Positions 1-11,495 of a stretch of 64,000 nt of DNA are shown piece after piece. Within the stretch, counting starts at the first letter, position 1. Each line of letters begins with the position of its first letter. Below the pieces are notes generated by a model. That model was given only the letters and a program-made list of their open reading frames with translations, made no database searches and had not been told where the DNA came from. The position numbers and the translations under genes are program-made. Source of the stretch: Ilex aquifolium (Eukaryota > Streptophyta > Magnoliopsida > Aquifoliales > Aquifoliaceae); contig OX637393.1 of assembly GCA_951799425.1 (NCBI GenBank), positions 25,438,744 to 25,502,743 of the forward strand. Reading direction: 5' to 3'.

Positions 1-530
1 TGGTCCAAAGTCGGTAGTGGTTGGTTGTTCCGTCCACCGCCTAGACGTCCCTTTCCTCTATATGACATCTACACACATGTCAAATAGCAATGGTACAACG
101 GCTTAGTATCCCTAGATAGGGACCAAAGTTAAAACGTTCAAATCTTTCTCACTGTCTCACTAGTAGGGGTATGCCTCCAATAGTGGACCCTTACGCTTTG
201 AACTTTCCCGTTCATTTGTTTTCCCACTCCCAAGGTTAAGTTCTCTAAACACTAGGGTTAGAATACTTTTCACTATGCACATTCATCATGCATACAAGTC
301 ACACAACAAGTAACACATAACATGTACCAAGTAGGGCACATAACATGTAGCAAATATAGCACATAACGTGAGATGCACATGAAATGCAATGGTCTAAAAC
401 CCATGCCCATCAAGCCTTAGGTAAATCGTAAACCTAAGCTCTAAACCTCTTTCATTCTTGCAATGGAAGATGATAGACTCATTTCCCACAAGACCACATA
501 AGATCTATAACCTAGGCTCTGATACCAAGC
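1..530 (-). mobile_element. 5' internal leader of gypsy element B with tRNA-iMet primer site
   Basis: Read on the minus strand, this follows directly on the LTR at 531-3456. Three bases after the LTR end comes TGGTATCAGAGCC (527 to 515), the standard plant primer-binding site complementary to the 3' end of initiator tRNA-Met. This orients B on the minus strand and makes the neighbouring LTR its 5' LTR. The rest is leader without a recognisable ORF. Gag and pol must lie to the left of the window. Confidence 0.85.
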
Positions 531-3456
531 TGTGACGCCCCAATCTCCGGGGGTCCTATATTAACCGTTGACCACCCGTCAACCCGCGGAAATACCCATG
601 GATGTCACTCAACCTAACACCACGGTAGTAGCATCCCCTTAACCGGGATCTTAATTCACAATTGTTAACCGGATTCGATTATTCATTTGGGTTCAACCAA
701 TATTCAATATACCATGATTTATACTCCATTATAGTCCATTTACATCATTAGAGGGAAAGGAAACGTAGATTGAAAATAGGGCGAAGCAGTGTGAAAATCT
801 GAAAATTTTGAAGAGAGTACCGGTACCCAGTACCGGTACCATTCAGTACCGGTACCCGGTACCGGTACTGTCAACCCACTGGAAAGGGGGTACCGGTATC
901 CAGTACCGGTACCATTCAGTACCGGTACCCGGTACCGGTACTGTCAACCCACTGGAAAGAGGGTACCGGTATCCAGTACCGGTACCATTCAGTACCGGTA
1001 CCCAGTACCGGTACTCTCTGCCCAGTTTTGCCATTTTCAACCATTTTTCATTTCCAATCCATTCAAAACCCTTCCCAATTCATCAAATACATGTTTGACA
1101 AGGATTTCCATATAATACATAACTTATACAAGTTCCATTACAGTTCATTCCATAATTTACACATCAAAATGGAATTTTAAGAAAAGTTTTACAACACTCA
1201 AACCAAGGCCACAAGCCGGCCCCCTTCATGCTTGATGCTCTCCAAGTGAGCCATCCGCCGGTGCAAAACCCACACCTGAAATGTTTTTCCCATAAAGGGT
1301 GAGCCACGCTCAATAGGAAATCCTCCTACAGAGGCTACTCCCCAACCTAAGTGCATATGAATTGTGCACATGCAACAATCAACAAACATCAACCAATCCA
1401 ACAAGAGTATACACTACTATGTTAGAGTGCACCATGCTATGCCATGCCAAGATATGAGATGGAACTCACTCATGAACCTTAAACCGAGCCTTTACCGGCT
1501 CCCACCACACAATGCAAAAGCCAATGTGTATGAACCCGTCTATTGACGGAAAAACCCTCCCAATGATCGTTTGAATTAAAAGTTAGGTCTTTTTAAAAAC
1601 CCAATCATTGTTTGAGGCTACCCATTGAATGGGTGTTTTTATACAACAAAATCTTGTGTCTTCCTGGGCAACGGATTTTGGAATCGCACCGCCGGCTCCG
1701 TGGGCCTATCTACACTTTTTGGACTTGCACCGTAGGAGTGTATGAACCAGTGGTTCCGGGTTTTTCACCCGAGGGAGTGTCTAGCCCTACTTGCTTTACC
1801 CGACACAAGTTTTCCTTATGCAATGCAACCGTGCAACTCAGTCGGATCTTCGATCCCGACTTTCCCGAGTTCACATACAAACCACCAAGATTTGGTGTTT
1901 GATCCACAACCCATGCACACACCCACACTCATGCCTACGACCCATGAATGCGATGTCAACTCACCCACACACACTCATGTCTTATAACCATGAATGTGAT
2001 GTACCCATGAGAATGCAATGTAGTGTACCCTTGCATCTTCTCCACATGTTCAATATGTATGAATGCCATATGAACAACTCAACAATAAATCTACATATCC
2101 ATGGTACTTCATATCATAAGCATATGCATATAAATACCATAATTCAACACTTTGTCAACACCTCGTAAGCATGTGTATATCAACATTTTCCTTAATCACA
2201 ATATCTAAGCATGTTATACATAGTTCATGCAAAACATACTTAACATTTTCGTCAAAGCATTTACTCAACACCTTCAAGGCATCCAATATCATGTAATCAC
2301 ATAAATACTCAAAATTCATCATAAAACTCAAGAAATCATATTAATTGATTTCTACACAATTATACCAAGATAGAATTCGTTCTACCCATAACATAACCTC
2401 ATATGTCATAATTTCTCAAGAAATTATCAACAACCATTCCTAAATGTCCATTTCATTTAGGAATTCACTTTACCCAATTTCCCATGTCAATTTTCCTTTA
2501 ACTTTTTATTAAATTTACTCATCAAGTAAATTTATATACCCATTTCATACCAACCTTGCTTAGCACATTTGGTACTCATTTCCCACACATGAAATGCATT
2601 AGTGGTACATTAAACTAGAGAATGTGATTTAAATCATGCTACCCATTCTCAATACCCATTTCACCCAAATAACCACAATAGGCAAGTGATACATATATAT
2701 ATACACCTACCCATTCCATATAACCCTCCTAGGTTGGAAATAAACCTAAGTAGGAAGAAAACCCTACCTCTTGTAGCGTGTAGAATCGCCGTGGGAAGCT
2801 CCTAGAACTCAAAGCAAGCTTGAATCCTCCACTTCCAAATTTTCGGCCTCCCAACGTTCGGTGAAAGCCGTTGTTTTTGATGTCCACGCGTAGCCCTCGT
2901 CGAGTAGAACAATCTTTGTTCTTGGCCCAAGTGGATTCGAGCTCTATAATGGAGTAGATCGTAGAGAGAAGTTTTGGAGAACCCTCACTCTCTCTCTCCT
3001 TTCTATCGGCTGAGCAATGAGCAATTATGTGGGAAAAATTAGATTTTCCCCCTATTTATATTTTTAGAATACTTTGCCCACAATTGGCCACACGCCCCTT
3101 TTAATTCCGGGTTCGTTTTAATCCCGAAACGATTAAATTTCGCTCCGGTTCGAGTTCAAAATATTTTTATTTTAACTTGTCTCTAATATTTTCCCAAACT
3201 TGGAAATTTTATAAAAATTTCGTGTACAGGGTCACCCGGGGTCCGCTCGTCTCGTAAAACGCGAAAAATCCGACTATCTCGGAATTCAACGAAATTTGAC
3301 GTGGTAACTAGATTTCGCGAGACGAATCCAACGGTGAAATCCGTTTCGTCATCCGAGATCTAGAAAAAATTCAGTTTTTTTTTTTCTACTAGTACCGAAG
3401 TGGCAATTCACCTATTGCCCTTGTTCGTCAAAGTTTAAATTTTCCGGGGTTTCACA
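531..3456 (-). mobile_element. 5' LTR of Ty3/gypsy element B (2926 bp)
   Basis: The plus strand starts TGTGACGCCCC and ends CCGGGGTTTCACA, so the minus strand has TG...CA ends of the chromovirus (Tekay/Del-like) style. The primer site on its left fixes the orientation. It shares the motif GAGGGCTACGCGT (here as its complement near 2886) with the solo LTR at 4895-6582, so the two belong to related families, although this copy is about 1.2 kb longer. It contains a tandem array of palindromic decamers at 817-1015. It interrupts the Tat element whose pol resumes at 3457. The target duplication cannot be checked because the other end of B is outside the window. Confidence 0.85.
817..1015. repeat. 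73-bp minisatellite of GTACCGGTAC palindromes
   Basis: Units start at 817, 890 and 963, a 73-bp period with about 2.7 copies. Each full unit has four overlapping or adjacent copies of the self-complementary decamer GTACCGGTAC or close variants, followed by a spacer around TGTCAACCCACTGG. It lies inside the LTR of element B, a few hundred bases before the LTR's 3' end in element orientation. Confidence 0.9.
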
Positions 3457-4574
3457 TATCTAGCAAAAAAAGGGCCGCTGCAATACACATGGCCAACAGA
3501 CACCAAAGTGCCATTAACATGGTCGAGTGTGAGGATGACGAAGCTGAACAGATTACCTTATGAGAGTTCATTAAATTGGATGAAATCGATGCAGCCCCCA
3601 CTAAGCTTGACGACTTGGTGGAGGTTCAGGATCCGTTGCTAGAAGTCAACCTTAGTGGGCTGGGGGAGCATCGAACAACCTTTGTCAGCAAGTCGCTAGA
3701 GCCAAATTTCTAAGCACGACTTATATAGTTGCTGAGAGAATATCGCAATTATTTTGCTTGGAGATATGAAGAAATGCCAAGGCTAGACTCGGCATTGGTT
3801 GAACATTGACTGTTGATAAAAGAAGGATAGAGGCTGATTAAGCAAGTCCCAAGGTTGATGTCCCAAGAAGTAACTTTGCCAGTGAAAGAGGAGATTGAAT
3901 ACCTCCTAAAGGTGAAGTGCATCCAGGTAGCACGGTACACAGAATGGGTATCCAACATCATGCCAGTTAAGAAGAAGATTAGAAAAATTAGAGTTTGTTG
4001 CAACCACCGTAACCTCAATATGACAAATCCCAAAGATGAGTATGTTATGCCGTTGGCAGACCAGCTTTTAGACGAGGCCACCATGAACGTAATCATGTCA
4101 TCTATGGATGGCAACATGACCTACTATCAGATCTTCATTGCGTAGGAGGATCTGCACAAAACTACCTTTCAATGTCCCGGATCGATCGAGACGTTTAAAT
4201 AGAGAGTAATGACATTCGGGCTAAAGAATGCAAGAGCCATATACTAGAGAGCCATGAACATCATCCTCCATGACATGATTAGTAAGATCGTAGGGGTGTA
4301 CATTGTTGAAATCATAGTGAAGACTCAAGACATGAAAAAACATCTTAGCGTTTTGAAACTATGTGTGTTCACCAGCTAAAGATGAACCCATTGAAGTGCG
4401 CCTTTGGGGTAACAACGGGGAATTTCCTTGAATTTCTAGTACATAAGAAGGGGATTGAAGTAGACAAGAATAAAGTGAAGCATCATAGAGGCCGTTCGGC
4501 CAAAGACCAAGAAGGAGCTTCAACGCCTAATTGGTCAAATCAATTTTTGGACGATTTACTGCCAATTGCATAGG
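3457..4574 (+). pseudogene. Tat-type gypsy A: linker and reverse transcriptase, decayed
   Basis: The plus-strand reading shows the approach to and core of a Ty3/gypsy reverse transcriptase: a protease-RT linker with LREYRNYFAW near 3730, then VPRLMSQEV, an NHRNLN segment, TFGLKNA and NPLKCAFG. This is the order seen in Tat-type elements. It is split by several stops and frame changes. The catalytic YVDD box reads YIVEI near 4300, so both catalytic aspartates are lost. Gag and protease are absent because element B interrupts A on the left. The enzyme would have copied element RNA into DNA, but this copy cannot. Confidence 0.85.
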
Positions 4575-4590
4575 AAAAGTGTAGGCGTTC

Positions 4591-4894
4591 TTGCAGCTCT
4601 TAAAGCTAAAAGACGCAGAGAATTTTAGATTGGAAGCACAACATCAAGAGGCCTTCTGTCAGATCAAGAATTATTTGACGAGTCCACCAGTTCTTATGCC
4701 ACCCATAAAGGTTAGGCCACTATTATTGCACTTATCAGCCGCACAAGAATCTATTGAATGTTTGCTAACTCAAATTAATAATACAGGCAAAGAATATGTC
4801 GTCTATTATTTAAGTAGAATATTGGCTCCATTCGAGCAACGTTATAAGCCGATCAAAAAACGTTGTTTAGTATTGTACTTTGCCTCAGAGAATT
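4591..4894 (+). pseudogene. Tat-type gypsy A: RNase H, first part
   Basis: A frame from 4591 encodes the connection and start of the retroviral-type RNase H domain: EAFCQIKNYLTSPPVL, then an AQESIECLL segment and VVYYLSRILAPFEQRY. In intact relatives this reads as LYLSVS...VSSVL...YYVSR. The frame runs into the solo LTR at 4895 and continues at 6583 beyond it. It follows the RT remnant directly and completes the RT-RNase H unit of element A. Confidence 0.85.
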
Positions 4895-6582
4895 TGTAAA
4901 ACCCGGACAAATTAAAATCTAAATTAAAGGGGTAAAACGATAATTAGACCATTTAAGCACGGGTTTAAAACTCAAATTTTTATATAATTTAGATGATGAA
5001 ATGAATCTCACCGTTAGATTTATCTCGTGAAATTGAGTTGGCCAGTCAAATTTCATTTAATTTTGAGACAGCCGAATTTTTATGTGTTATGATGCAATTG
5101 GGTATCGCGCGATTAAATTTCTATTATTATATTTTAATCAAAGAATCCATAATGTAATTTAAGGAAAATTTCATAAAATTATATCAAACAAGAAATGTGG
5201 AGAGATGTGATTGGTTGGGATAAAAATAGACCAATGAAAAAGTGACATGTGACACATTCTTGGCCAAGTATAAAAAAGGGAGTCAAAAGGGACCAAAGAC
5301 CAAGTCTTCCATCCATTCTTGCTTGGTTGAAAACATTGAGAGAGAGAGAAAGAGAGAGAGAGAAAAATCTCCACTTCTTCAACTATTCTCTTTCTTCTTC
5401 TTCAAATCTTGCAAGATCTAACCGTTAGGTCATCAAACACAAAGAACAAAAGTCGCTCTACTTGATGAGGGCTACGCGTCAACGCCAATTTTGCACAAAT
5501 TTGGGAAATCAAGGGTTGGCGCTAGAACTTAAGGAGGGCTTGTAAAGGCTTGTTTTGGGCATTTCTAAGGATTTCTCTTCCTTATTCACGCTAAAAGGAA
5601 GACCCGACAATGTCGGGGTATAGCAACAAGTGCTAGATTCTCCCTCGGGTGCAAGACCCGACAATGTTGGTTATGCAACTTTTTTTGGTGTAATGATCCC
5701 ATATAAGCATGATGGAAAAAATGAATAGGTGGGATATCTTGAAGATTCGTTGATGGTGTGGTGTCTTGTTGGTGAAAGACCATAAATCGCCGCCCCAAAG
5801 AGACACTAAAATTAAATTAAATAGTCATTGGATGTTTAAAATCAATGGTGGTGGCTTGGAATGCCCGGATTCATACGCATGACATTGTATGTGTTCTGGC
5901 AGCCTGGGATGGGACTCGGTGTTGGCATTGCATGCATGAGTTCTCACTTCATGTCATGGCATGGTTTATAACATTTTTCTTGTTACACATATGTGAATGA
6001 ATGCTTGAAAGATATTATGATCATATGACATTTTATATGCATATGGGTTGGGAGATGATCTCCATAGGAGATACCCTATTGAGCATTAGCTCATCCTTTA
6101 TGGGGATATATTTTAGGTATAGGACGTGCGTCCACTGACAACCCTAACTTGGGCCCACTTTGAGGATTAAAGCTGGAGTTGGCTTTACTTTTGAATTGTT
6201 TAGTCCCGTTTCATTTACTTTTTCCTTGTATAATTTTGTAAAACAAACCTTGTATATTATTTCGGTTTAAAGACATGAAATTGGGGCTTTATATTCTTTT
6301 GGGAATAAATATATGTTGTATGATGATGGTTATGAGTTGATATTCAAGGTATGCAATGCTTGGATATTGATGTTGGACACTGATAAGGTCATAGTAGTAT
6401 TATATGCACAGGTTGTAGTTGGGTGGAGCTCCCCATACAAAAGGGGACTTCGCCCGGATTTCATTAAGCAATTTCCAATAAATGGGGTATCATAGCTTAG
6501 TATCAGTGCATAGCAATGGTATCAAGGGTAATCTGCAATTTAATTAATTACTAAGTGCCACCGGGAATTCAGGGGTGTCACA
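4895..6582 (+). mobile_element. Solo LTR (C) of a chromovirus-type gypsy element, 1688 bp
   Basis: It begins TGTAAAACCCGG and ends GGGGTGTCACA. It is flanked by an exact 5-bp target duplication GAATT (4890-4894 and 6583-6587). It interrupts the RNase H frame of element A, which resumes without loss. No internal region, primer site or purine tract is present, so it is a solo LTR left by LTR-LTR recombination. Orientation follows the end sequences, which match element B read on its minus strand. Content includes a GA-rich microsatellite at about 5338-5363 and the motif GAGGGCTACGCGT at 5467-5479 shared with B. Confidence 0.93.
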
Positions 6583-7206
6583 GAATTTAAGAGTCTATAT
6601 GATTTCAGTTGTGGTGTATGTAGTAACACAAACTGATTTAATTAAGTACATGTTAACGAGACCAATTATGAGAGGCCGAATCGGTAAATAGGTTCTAGCC
6701 TCGATGGAATTTTCATTCCATTACTTGCCATAGTGCGTGGTAAAAGCCAAGCACTGGTCGACTTTTTAGCAGACCACCCTTGCGTGGAAGTAGAGCAAGA
6801 CATGAGGGAATCGCTCGGTTTGCTGGGAGTACCCATGGTGTCATTAACGCCATAGAAATTAAGATTCAATGGGTCAAGGACACATGAGTCTGCAGGGGCC
6901 TGGGTAATTATAGAATCATCCAAAGGCTGTGAAACCCAACTTTCATTCAAACTAGATTTTGAATGCAATAATAACAAAACCGAATACGAGGCATTAATCA
7001 TCAGGCTGGAAATCTTGTTGGGAATGGGAGCATCAACGGACGAGATAACTGGTGACTCCCAATTAGTCATTAACCACATTATAGGCAATTTCCAATGCAA
7101 AAGTTGGGAGTTATGCCCATTCTACTCCATCACAATGTTGTTATTGGCAAATTTTAACGACATGACATTACGAGCGGTCCCAAACAAAGATGGACGGCTA
7201 GGTTAA
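6583..7206 (+). pseudogene. Tat-type gypsy A: rest of RNase H and second (aRNH) RNase H
   Basis: Just after the solo LTR the RNase H reading continues (TRPIMRGRIGKW, then a tether ending FLADHPC near 6780). From about 6850 a second RNase H domain follows, with RFNGSRTHESAGAWVI, FKLDFECNNNKTEYEAL and GDSQLVINHIIGNFQCK. A second RNase H of this type after the first is the hallmark of the Tat lineage of Ty3/gypsy. Here an Asn replaces the usual Asp in the FDGS start motif. Stops and frame changes break the reading. Confidence 0.85.
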
Positions 7207-7329
7207 CAACTTGGCCTAATTGGGATCAGGTCTAAGGATTCCTCGAGACATGGATGAGCAATTAGTCAAATTCCAAAGGAGAGTTCTTTGATCCATAAAA
7301 ACCCGAGGAATGGACTTTGAAGAGATAAT

Positions 7330-7857
7330 AGTTGAAGTGGCAGAGGAATACTAGAGGTTAGACATCATGCAATGTTTAAAGTATCCAAGTGGGGATGTGG
7401 AATAGGTAGTTATAGGTCGGGCCGCTAACTACATACTCATGGATGGAGAACTATATAAGAGAGGAATGCCCGATGACCTATTATTAAGGTGCATCGGCAG
7501 GGAAGAAGCCATCCTAGGAATGTCAGAAAGCCATGAGGGCATATGTGTTGCACATCAAGCTGGCATTAAGATGCAGTGACTAATCAAAAGATGTGACTAT
7601 TTTTGACCAAGTATTTTGCAGGATTGCATCGAGTATGCAAGGGGTTGCCAAGCATGTTAACGCCACATGCCTATCCACAGAGAACTAACAATACAAATTC
7701 ATCATGTAATCAAGCCATGGCAGTTCAGAGCTTGGGCTATTGATTTGATTGGGAAGATTTTTTTCCCTTCTACGAAGCAACATTCTTTTACATTTTGGCC
7801 ATCGACTATTATACAAATTGGGTAGAGACCATTCCTATGAGGGCGATCAGTCATACT
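7330..7857 (+). pseudogene. Tat-type gypsy A: integrase zinc domain and start of catalytic core
   Basis: The reading shows YILMDGELYKRGM and an HHCC zinc domain (SHEGICVAHQAGIK, then CIEYARGCQAC), followed by the start of the catalytic core with FRAWAIDLIGKI, whose Asp is the first of the D,D,E residues. Stops interrupt it. The frame is cut at 7857 by the LTR of copia element D and resumes at 24298. The integrase would have joined element DNA to the host chromosome. Confidence 0.85.
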
Positions 7858-8932
7858 TGTTGGCCCAAAAAGCAACCTAAGAATGGGTGAATTAGGATTT
7901 CTAAGTATTGCTCAATTTAAAATCTCAATGTCACTATTTGTGAAATTGATAAATATGGATTACTAGATATTGGTTAGATAGTAAGAGAGTGATGATGTTT
8001 GTATAAGCAATAAACACAGATCAAAGTAAAGAGATAAGGAGAATGCAAACACAAGGATGTATAGAGGTTTGACCCCAACTCTTGGCTACATCCTCTCTTC
8101 CATCTCCACTTGGAGGTTCCATATTTCTCTTTCACTTGAACTCTTCAATGGGTGAGATCAAAACCCTTACACTTCTCTTCCTTAAGAACAAGATGATATT
8201 CCTCACTATAGTATGTCACTCAAGAAGACAACAATTAATCCTCTCTCTTACTTTACAAAGATTCTCTCTCAAATCAAGATTGGAAGCAATAAGAAGAAAT
8301 TCAACACTTTAAATCTTTTTCATGATGAAATAAATCACTCAAGATTGATTAAACTCTTTTTGGCTTCTAGCTCATCAATATAAGGTAGCAAAAGTTCGTA
8401 AAGCATTAAAAACCCCTATTTACACTTGAAAGCCAAAGTATTTTGAATATTTGCCAAAAGTAGCTGTTGCAGGACTTAACGTACACAAACCAGTATGTCA
8501 GTTCCCCATCCAACATACCGGATTAGCACTTGTTTGTGTGTTGAAGTCCCTGCCGCTTCAGCATCCGGTTTGCCAGAACTTGACAGAACCTTCTAGTTCA
8601 ATTTTCATGGCAAAGTACTGGGAGCTTGAATGCCTGCCGCTTCAACCCATCCAGAATGTCGGACATGTGCAGAGCCTGCCGATTCACTTTGCAAGGAAAA
8701 GTACTAGGACTTGAGATGTCTGCCGCTTCAGTATCTAGTCTGCCGCTTCACCATGAACCGACATGCCAGATGACAGTTCATCCTTCATTTTTTCTGTCAT
8801 CTGTCTTTCCTTCTTCAATCCCTTTCTTGCACATCTATCATATAATTAAACTACACCTAATTTACGCATTAGATAATATTGTAGATGTTTGATCATCATC
8901 AAAACCATGCTGAAACAAGCAATGGGTCAACA
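7858..8932 (-). mobile_element. 3' LTR of copia element D (1075 bp)
   Basis: The plus strand begins TGTTGGCCCAAAAAG and ends GGGTCAACA. It matches the LTR at 23317-24297 along its length, with both sharing a GTGAAATTGATAAATATG block and the GATCATCATCAAAACCATG end. On the minus strand a purine tract lies immediately upstream, so this is the 3' LTR of a minus-strand element. It carries several ATCCGG/TGCCGG-type motifs near 8500-8770. Confidence 0.93.
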
Positions 8933-8945
8933 TTCTCCCTTTTTG
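8933..8945 (-). other. Polypurine tract of copia D
   Basis: On the minus strand this reads ACAAAAAGGGAGAAT directly before the 3' LTR start TGTTGACC. It is the expected plus-strand DNA primer for reverse transcription in a copia element. Confidence 0.8.
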
Positions 8946-9664
8946 TTAATGACAAAGTAGCTACAATTCAAAATCATAAAACATTCAACAAACTAAACAA
9001 TATTGTCACATTCATCATGCATATGCTCCCCCTGGATTTATGCATACATCTAAAAGCATCTTGAAATCATGAAGTGAGGCTTCCCCTCAATTATGCACAT
9101 ATCAAACATGCTTTTCTCACAAAATATTTTGAAAAATTTTGTTTTGAGTGCAAACATGTGTATGTGTGTATCTCTTTTGAAGGTGATCAAAAAAATGATA
9201 CATATTGATACACATACACATATTTCTCCCCATTTGGCATCATGAAAATGAAAACAAGCATATGTTACAATCACTTGCCAAAGGTAGGCGTACAATGCTT
9301 AAATTAATGATATGTATGTAGAAAATTTAGCTCCTCTACTTTTATTTATGCATTTCTCTCATGTCAATAATATAAATGAGAAACAATTGATAGTGCTTAG
9401 AATCATAATCCTTCCATCATGATCATGACAATTAACAAAGAACAAGTAATGCATACAAGCATAAAGATCATTCAAGCATCAAATAAGAATGACGTCCATA
9501 TTATAAAAACCAGATCATAACATAGTTGTAGTAAAAATTACTTTAAATAACATAGAGCCTAACACTCAAAAGACTTTAAGAGTCTTACAGTGATAACAAA
9601 ATATAACATTCTAAACCGTGGATGACCTAGTCCATACTAATTCTGACTGATAGCCCTCAAGTTT
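8946..9664 (-). other. Copia D 3' untranslated internal region
   Basis: This stretch lies between ORF3 and the purine tract. I see no coding potential. It is AT-rich, and a second pyrimidine-rich segment, GCTCCCCCTGG, near 9027 looks like a purine-tract relic on the minus strand. Confidence 0.6.
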
Positions 9665-11012
9665 CTAGAATTCCATGTATGTGTCATCAACTAGATCATC
9701 AGGACTATAAATACTATAAAAAGGTGGTGGTGGAGGAGGAGGTCGAGTCCCAAATCTTGACTTTAGAAATCCCATCATGTTATCAAGCTTAGTGTGCAAG
9801 CCTGCCACACAAGTAGTGAGAGTGTCTATAGACCAACTCAAGCTGTCAAACTCTTCATAGGTAACATATTGAGGTCTAGATGCACCCTCATCTCGTATAG
9901 CCTCATAATCAAATCCTTAAATCTCAATAGTGTGTAAAAGATCCTCTTCTTCTCTTTCCATCTCACCTCCTAAACCTGCAACTTCCACAACTGCTCCTTC
10001 TTGTGAACCCACATTCTCACCTTTCTCTTTTGCTTCTATCCTCTCCCTCTCTTATCGAACGTGAAACTCAAGAAGAGTTTCAATCCCCATTTGTTTGAGT
10101 GTGGTGCTATCAAAAAAGGTCTTCCCTAAAATGCACTCCTCGTGCGCTAAATCAATGTCAAAAATTTTAAAGACCTTGGTAAGAAGCATACCATATGGGA
10201 ACCTTGTGTTTCTTCTTTCAACCAACTGCATGTATTGCGCAATGATGTAAGGCATATTTAATTTCCTACCAACCATAATTCTTACAACCAAGAAGACTTG
10301 AAACTAAGTCACTTCATTGTAGTGACCACCTCTAGGAAGAACAGTCTTGGTTATAATTTTGTTAATGATCCTAGGGGCTAGAAGCATGTTCTTAGCCTCA
10401 AGTTTTTGTCCCTCCACATGTCTCTCACCAAATACAATATTCATACAACTACCTTCATCATCAACATGGTATTCAAATGTCCTCTTTCCTAGAAGAAGAT
10501 AGTATCACTTTTCCTTGCACCATAGATTTTATAGTTCCTTATTGTTTCACATACAAATTGGTATAAAATCTATGCACTAGGTTGGGATAATAGACTTCAT
10601 CTAATTCCAGTAGAAGCAACCAAGTAGTATTAGTCAACATTGAATCAACATTCTAATAATCTAAGTCTTCCAATTTTAGAGGTTGACTCTCAGAAAAGTC
10701 CTTATATTTATACCTTGGCCACCTGTTTCGGCGGTCATTATTCAGAAAGGCCAGATCAGTTCTCCTTTCTTGAGTAGCAAATGACTCCCCAACTCTACTG
10801 TTCTTCTTTGGAGCCAAAAGGAGAGAAGCCTTGAGTCTAGGGTTTTGTAGGATTTTAATCCTTTGATAGTCGATGCGAGAGAAAGATAGAGAGAGAACGA
10901 CAGTGAGTGGTTTTGAGAGAATGGGAATTAGGGTTCTAGGTTTAGAGAGTTTTATGAGGATAGAAATAGAGAAATGAGGGATTTTGAACCAAAAATATGA
11001 TTTTATCCCCAA
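9665..11012 (-). pseudogene. ORF3 (env-like/transposon-associated ORF) of copia D, broken
   Basis: On the minus strand between pol and the 3' LTR lies a broken extra ORF. From its start it shows ERRTDLAFLNN and PNLVHRFYTNLY, then a conserved block VGRKLNMPYIIAQYMQLVE with RFPYGMLLTKVFKIFDIDL at 10052-10291, then an acidic segment and a C-terminal part with SLSWSIDTLTT and a proline run (RPPPPPPF), ending at 9665. This layout matches the extra ORF of SIRE-type copia elements, sometimes called env-like, of unproven function. Several stops and frame changes make it non-functional. The family assignment is from memory of motifs. Confidence 0.7.
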
Positions 11013-11049
11013 AAAAATCGAATCAGAATCGTCAGTATAAGCTTCTGAG

Positions 11050-11135
11050 CCTAACTAGTATGCCGATATCCTTATCCGATTTGCCGATTCACTTTAATCT
11101 GGTATGCCGGATCTCATAACCGATATGCCGATTCA
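11050..11135. repeat. TGCCGAT-motif cluster upstream of ORF3
   Basis: The motif TATGCCGAT/TGCCGATTCAC/TATGCCGGATC recurs four to five times in about 85 bp. Similar motifs (GCCGATTCACTTT, ATACCGGATC, GTTTGCCGGACC) occur only in the LTRs of the same element (for example near 8512, 8672 and 23980). It sits at the 5' side of ORF3 on the minus strand. Confidence 0.6.
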
Positions 11136-11195
11136 CTTTTCTTTCTAAAATTTCTAAGTGTTAACTCACAGTTTTACTTCCTCTCATTTCAACCT

Positions 11196-11495
11196 CTATT
11201 CATAAGGATTAATAATCTCCAATTCTCTTCTAATTAAGCTAATAATATCCAATTCTCTTCTAATTGAGCTAATTATCTCCTCACTTAAAGGTTTGGTGAA
11301 GATGTCCGCTAATTGATCTTCGGTCCTAACGAACTCAAATTTAATATCACCATTTTGAACATTTGTTCTAATGAAATGATGTCTAATCTCAATGTGTTTA
11401 GTCCTAGAGTGTTGAATAGGATTCTTAGTGAGGTTTATGACACTAGTGTTATCACATCTAATTGTAATATGATTGAAATCTATATTAAAATATTG
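11196..11495 (-). pseudogene. Copia D RNase H, C-terminal part
   Basis: The minus-strand reading shows ITIRCDNTSVINLTKNP, HSRTKHIEIRHHFIR and TEDQLADIFTKPL, the C-terminal half of a copia RNase H. The catalytic Asp in CDN and the terminal region are kept. It is separated from the N-terminal half by the foldback element at 11496-12044, and the two halves read through if that is removed. Pol ends shortly before ORF3. Confidence 0.88.

Noticed and set aside
808..1098. ORFs of 96 and 65 residues over the palindrome array on both strands
   Set aside because: Tyr-Arg-Tyr-Pro-Val repeats are translations of GTACCGGTAC units and occur on both strands because the units are palindromic.
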